Shown piece by piece: positions 63,432-64,000 of a stretch of 64,000 nucleotides of DNA. Both the position numbers and the translations under genes were made by a program. Source of the stretch: Byssochlamys sp. IMV 00236 (Eukaryota; Ascomycota; Eurotiomycetes; Eurotiales; Thermoascaceae); the NCBI GenBank assembly GCA_001931875.2, contig MSJH02000792.1, forward strand, positions 1 to 64,000. Direction: 5' to 3'. Numbering within the stretch: the first letter of the stretch is position 1; every line of letters starts with the position of its first letter. The notes under the pieces are model-generated. The model saw only the letters and a list, made by a program, of their open reading frames with translations. It was not told where the DNA came from and did not search any database.

Positions 63432-63995
63432 TCAAACAGATAGGACGAGCTGGGCGTCCTGGCCAACGCCGTATGCTCTGAACCTCTCAGCAACTTCGAG
63501 GCCAAGCTCCTTCATCCGTTCGGCCCCCTTTCCAGGGAGAGGCCGCCGCTCCATCTGCTCTTTGGCAGCTTTGCGGCAGTGTTGGCGCCAGTATTTTTCC
63601 TTGCGCTTCTGACGCTTCTTTTCCAGACCCTCGACAATGTCGATGGGCCCACGATTATGCATCTCGACGGGCCGGGAAGCGTCACGTGCAGAAGACAAGA
63701 GTTCATTCATTTTGTGGGCATTCTCCAGGCTGGTGAAGAAAGGGTTGGGAGTGCGCGGAAGCGACTTGGTGCGGGCGCGGTATGGGCGCTGGACCAAGCC
63801 GGTGATGTTCACCCCATTCATCTGGGCGTGGGACACGTCGTCCATGTCCATCCGCTTGGAGATGGGGGCAGGGGACTTGATTCGGGGAGGCGGAGCCGGC
63901 GATCTGAGACGCTTGGGTGAAACCCGCTTGGGCGAATGTCCAAGCGCGCGAGGAGCCGGTGAGGGCGGCCGCCTGGGGGAGAGACGAGGCGACAT
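63432..63995 (-). CDS. uncharacterised fungal protein, basic Pro/Ser-rich (possibly partial)
   Basis: A 187-codon frame beginning five bases from the window edge, so the true start may lie outside. The N-terminal third is a low-complexity Ser/Pro/Arg/Lys stretch (SPRRPPSPAPRALGHSPKRV). The C-terminal part looks conserved and helical, with a very basic segment (EKKRQKRKEKYWRQHCRKAA) followed by ERMKELGLEVAERFRAYGVG. No signal peptide, membrane span or catalytic motif is visible. The composition suggests a nuclear or RNA/DNA-associated protein, but I recognise no family. Confidence 0.6.
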   Translation of the reverse strand: MSPRLSPRRPPSPAPRALGHSPKRVSPKRLRSPAPPPRIKSPAPISKRMDMDDVSHAQMNGVNITGLVQRPYRARTKSLPRTPNPFFTSLENAHKMNELLSSARDASRPVEMHNRGPIDIVEGLEKKRQKRKEKYWRQHCRKAAKEQMERRPLPGKGAERMKELGLEVAERFRAYGVGQDAQLVLSV

Positions 63996-64000
63996 CTTCC

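Overview
This is a piece of a filamentous ascomycete nuclear genome, most likely order Eurotiales and Aspergillus-like. Protein genes are split by short introns (about 54-250 nt, GTRNGT...YAG). Leaders are pyrimidine-rich and intergenic DNA is full of microsatellites. The products read as close relatives of Aspergillus proteins: BimG-type PP1, Sar1 of exactly 189 aa, a Ydj1/Mas5-type DnaJ ending CASQ, and a SutB-like SulP transporter. I rebuilt gene models by joining exons across splice sites and checking phase. No organelle, plasmid, transposon, CRISPR, tRNA or rRNA signal was found.

Layout. 1-3553: gene-free, microsatellite-bearing DNA and a CT-rich leader. 3554-7368 (+): Caf120-like PH protein of CCR4-NOT. 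8497-9969 (-): Erv46 cargo receptor, head-to-head with mex67 (10715-13012, +). 13757-16460 (+): GARP subunit Vps53. 17333-18403 (-): ribosomal P0, head-to-head with trm82 (18775-20415, +). 21379-22483 (-): a fatty acid/sterol hydroxylase-superfamily membrane enzyme, the most accessory-looking gene. 24097-25319 (+): uroporphyrinogen decarboxylase, convergent with cytosine deaminase (25521-26135, -). 27542-28903 (+): class A DnaJ. 32743-35373 (+): sulfate permease. 36602-37180 (-): EMC6. 38184-40146 (-): Vts1, divergent from TFIIIC subunit Tfc4/Sfc4 (41546-45130, +). 46179-48398 (-): patatin-like lipase. 52739-55242 (+): LRR protein. 57922-59173 (+): PP1 catalytic subunit, with a 20-N assembly gap in its leader. 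61407-62651 (-): Sar1. 63432-63995 (-): C-terminal part or all of an uncharacterised protein at the window edge.

The genes are mostly independent housekeeping functions rather than a pathway cluster. Secretory-pathway parts (Erv46, Vps53, EMC6, Sar1), gene expression and mRNA decay (Mex67, P0, Trm82, Vts1, Caf120, Tfc4) and metabolism (hemE, cytosine deaminase, sulfate uptake, lipid enzymes) are interspersed. I did not find a convincing new multi-gene system. The observations most worth checking are small: a stopless 3n intron in vts1, a two-tier stem-loop between vps53 and P0, an inverted-repeat cluster in the fcyA-dnaJ promoter, a uORF ahead of the LRR gene, a recurring 9-mer, and a small orphan frame broken by tandem TAG codons.
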